DNA from: Bacteroidota bacterium
GTDB taxonomy: Bacteria > Spirochaetota > Spirochaetia > JABMQR01
Length of the DNA stretch: 14,646 nucleotides
Assembly (NCBI GenBank): GCA_013202335.1
Contig: JABMQR010000132.1
Coordinates: forward strand, 1-14,646
Reading direction: 5' to 3'
Made by a program: the position numbers and the translations under genes. Shown piece after piece: positions 14,396 to 14,646 of the stretch (within the stretch, counting starts at the first letter, position 1; every line of letters begins with the position of its first letter). The notes under the pieces were generated by a model. It was not told where the DNA came from. It saw nothing but the letters and a program-made list of their open reading frames with translations, and did no database searches.

Positions 14396-14621
14396 GTGGT
14401 AATCGGCGACATGATTACGCAGTTATTAAGACCACAATTGTTTTCTGCAAAATAAGAATACACTCCCTTTTTACTTATAATCTGTTATAATGATCAAAGA
14501 TGAGCAGCTTGAAACTTTGATGAAAAGGTTCCCGAAGTAATGTATGAGTAAATAGTATCTCAAACAATTCAACGTGAATCGAAAACTGCTAATTTTTAGT
14601 AGGAGTACAGGAAAGAGTAGT
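14396..14621 (+). other. Intergenic region after the aco operon
   Basis: A 226-nt stretch with only very short frames: 14411-14455 (14 codons) and 14490-14540 (16 codons). Directly after the E3 stop there is an inverted pair, GTAATC at 14399-14404 and GATTAC at 14413-14418. It has no U-run after it, so I do not call it a terminator. The middle carries the promoter-like block described separately. Confidence 0.5.
14483..14521 (+). promoter_or_regulatory. Candidate extended -10 promoter overlapping an inverted repeat
   Basis: TGTTATAAT at 14483-14491 is a perfect extended -10 element. A second TATAAT lies at 14476-14481. No good -35 is present at the right distance. Immediately downstream, ATCAAAG at 14493-14499 is perfectly inverted as CTTTGAT at 14515-14521, where the first transcribed bases would be. 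A repressor operator or a 5' leader hairpin is possible. It would drive the gene starting at 14622. Confidence 0.4.
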
Positions 14622-14646
14622 ATGAGTGACAATTTTGATTATCAAT
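14622..14646 (+). CDS. Start of a downstream gene, cut by the window end
   Basis: ATG 14622 follows AGGAAAGAG at 14609-14617 and opens a frame MSDNFDYQ that runs off the end of the window. Only eight codons are visible, so no function can be given. The preceding 226-nt gap and promoter-like block suggest an independent transcription unit. Confidence 0.45.

Noticed and set aside
14399..14418. GTAATC/GATTAC stem as a terminator after the E3 gene
   Set aside because: The stem is six base pairs, AT-rich, and no T-run follows. It does not meet the pattern of an intrinsic terminator.
14490..14540. A 16-codon frame that looks faintly protein-like
   Set aside because: It has no ribosome site, it starts inside the -10-like element and it is too short to recognise. 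It is more likely chance.

Overview
The window reads as a moderately low-GC bacterial chromosome segment (about 40% GC by eye). It has strong Shine-Dalgarno leaders, ATG/GTG/TTG starts and 14 complete genes packed head to tail on the + strand. The organism cannot be fixed from the sequence. Bacillota (Clostridia-like) or Spirochaetota would fit the base composition, gene style and acetoin-dehydrogenase set. There is no rRNA, tRNA, CRISPR or intact insertion sequence.

Layout. (a) 1-181: non-coding. It holds what looks like domain V of a group II intron (83-116), apparently with a truncated domain VI, so the operon abuts a retroelement remnant. (b) 182-9651: ten very tightly spaced genes, four pairs of which overlap. 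In order: a class III (glutamate-1-semialdehyde-aminomutase-like) aminotransferase; a D-tagatose/D-psicose 3-epimerase-like TIM barrel; a zinc-dependent medium-chain dehydrogenase; two small cupins; an M81/MlrC-type metallopeptidase; a DUF4432 aldose-epimerase-fold protein; a D-lyxose-isomerase-like cupin; a GntR/FadR-type regulator; and a divergent L-fucose/L-arabinose-isomerase-superfamily enzyme. (c) 9652-9726: a 75-nt gap with an orphan Shine-Dalgarno. (d) 9727-14395: a complete thiamin-diphosphate/lipoyl dehydrogenase complex of the acetoin dehydrogenase type (acoA, acoB, acoC and dihydrolipoamide dehydrogenase). (e) 14396-14646: an intergenic region with a candidate extended -10 promoter over an inverted repeat, then the first codons of another + strand gene.

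How the genes could work together (inference). The first block looks like a catabolic operon for an unusual carbohydrate, perhaps one with nitrogen or an amide bond. It combines a hydrolase of the MlrC family, an aminotransferase, a sugar dehydrogenase, several enzymes for free-sugar isomerisation, epimerisation or mutarotation, and its own GntR regulator. No kinase, aldolase or transporter is present in the window. The acetoin-type complex could turn an alpha-hydroxyketone, diketone or 2-oxo acid end product into acyl-CoA and NADH. I do not recognise this combination as a described pathway. Each family assignment is well supported by motifs, but the shared substrate is unknown.
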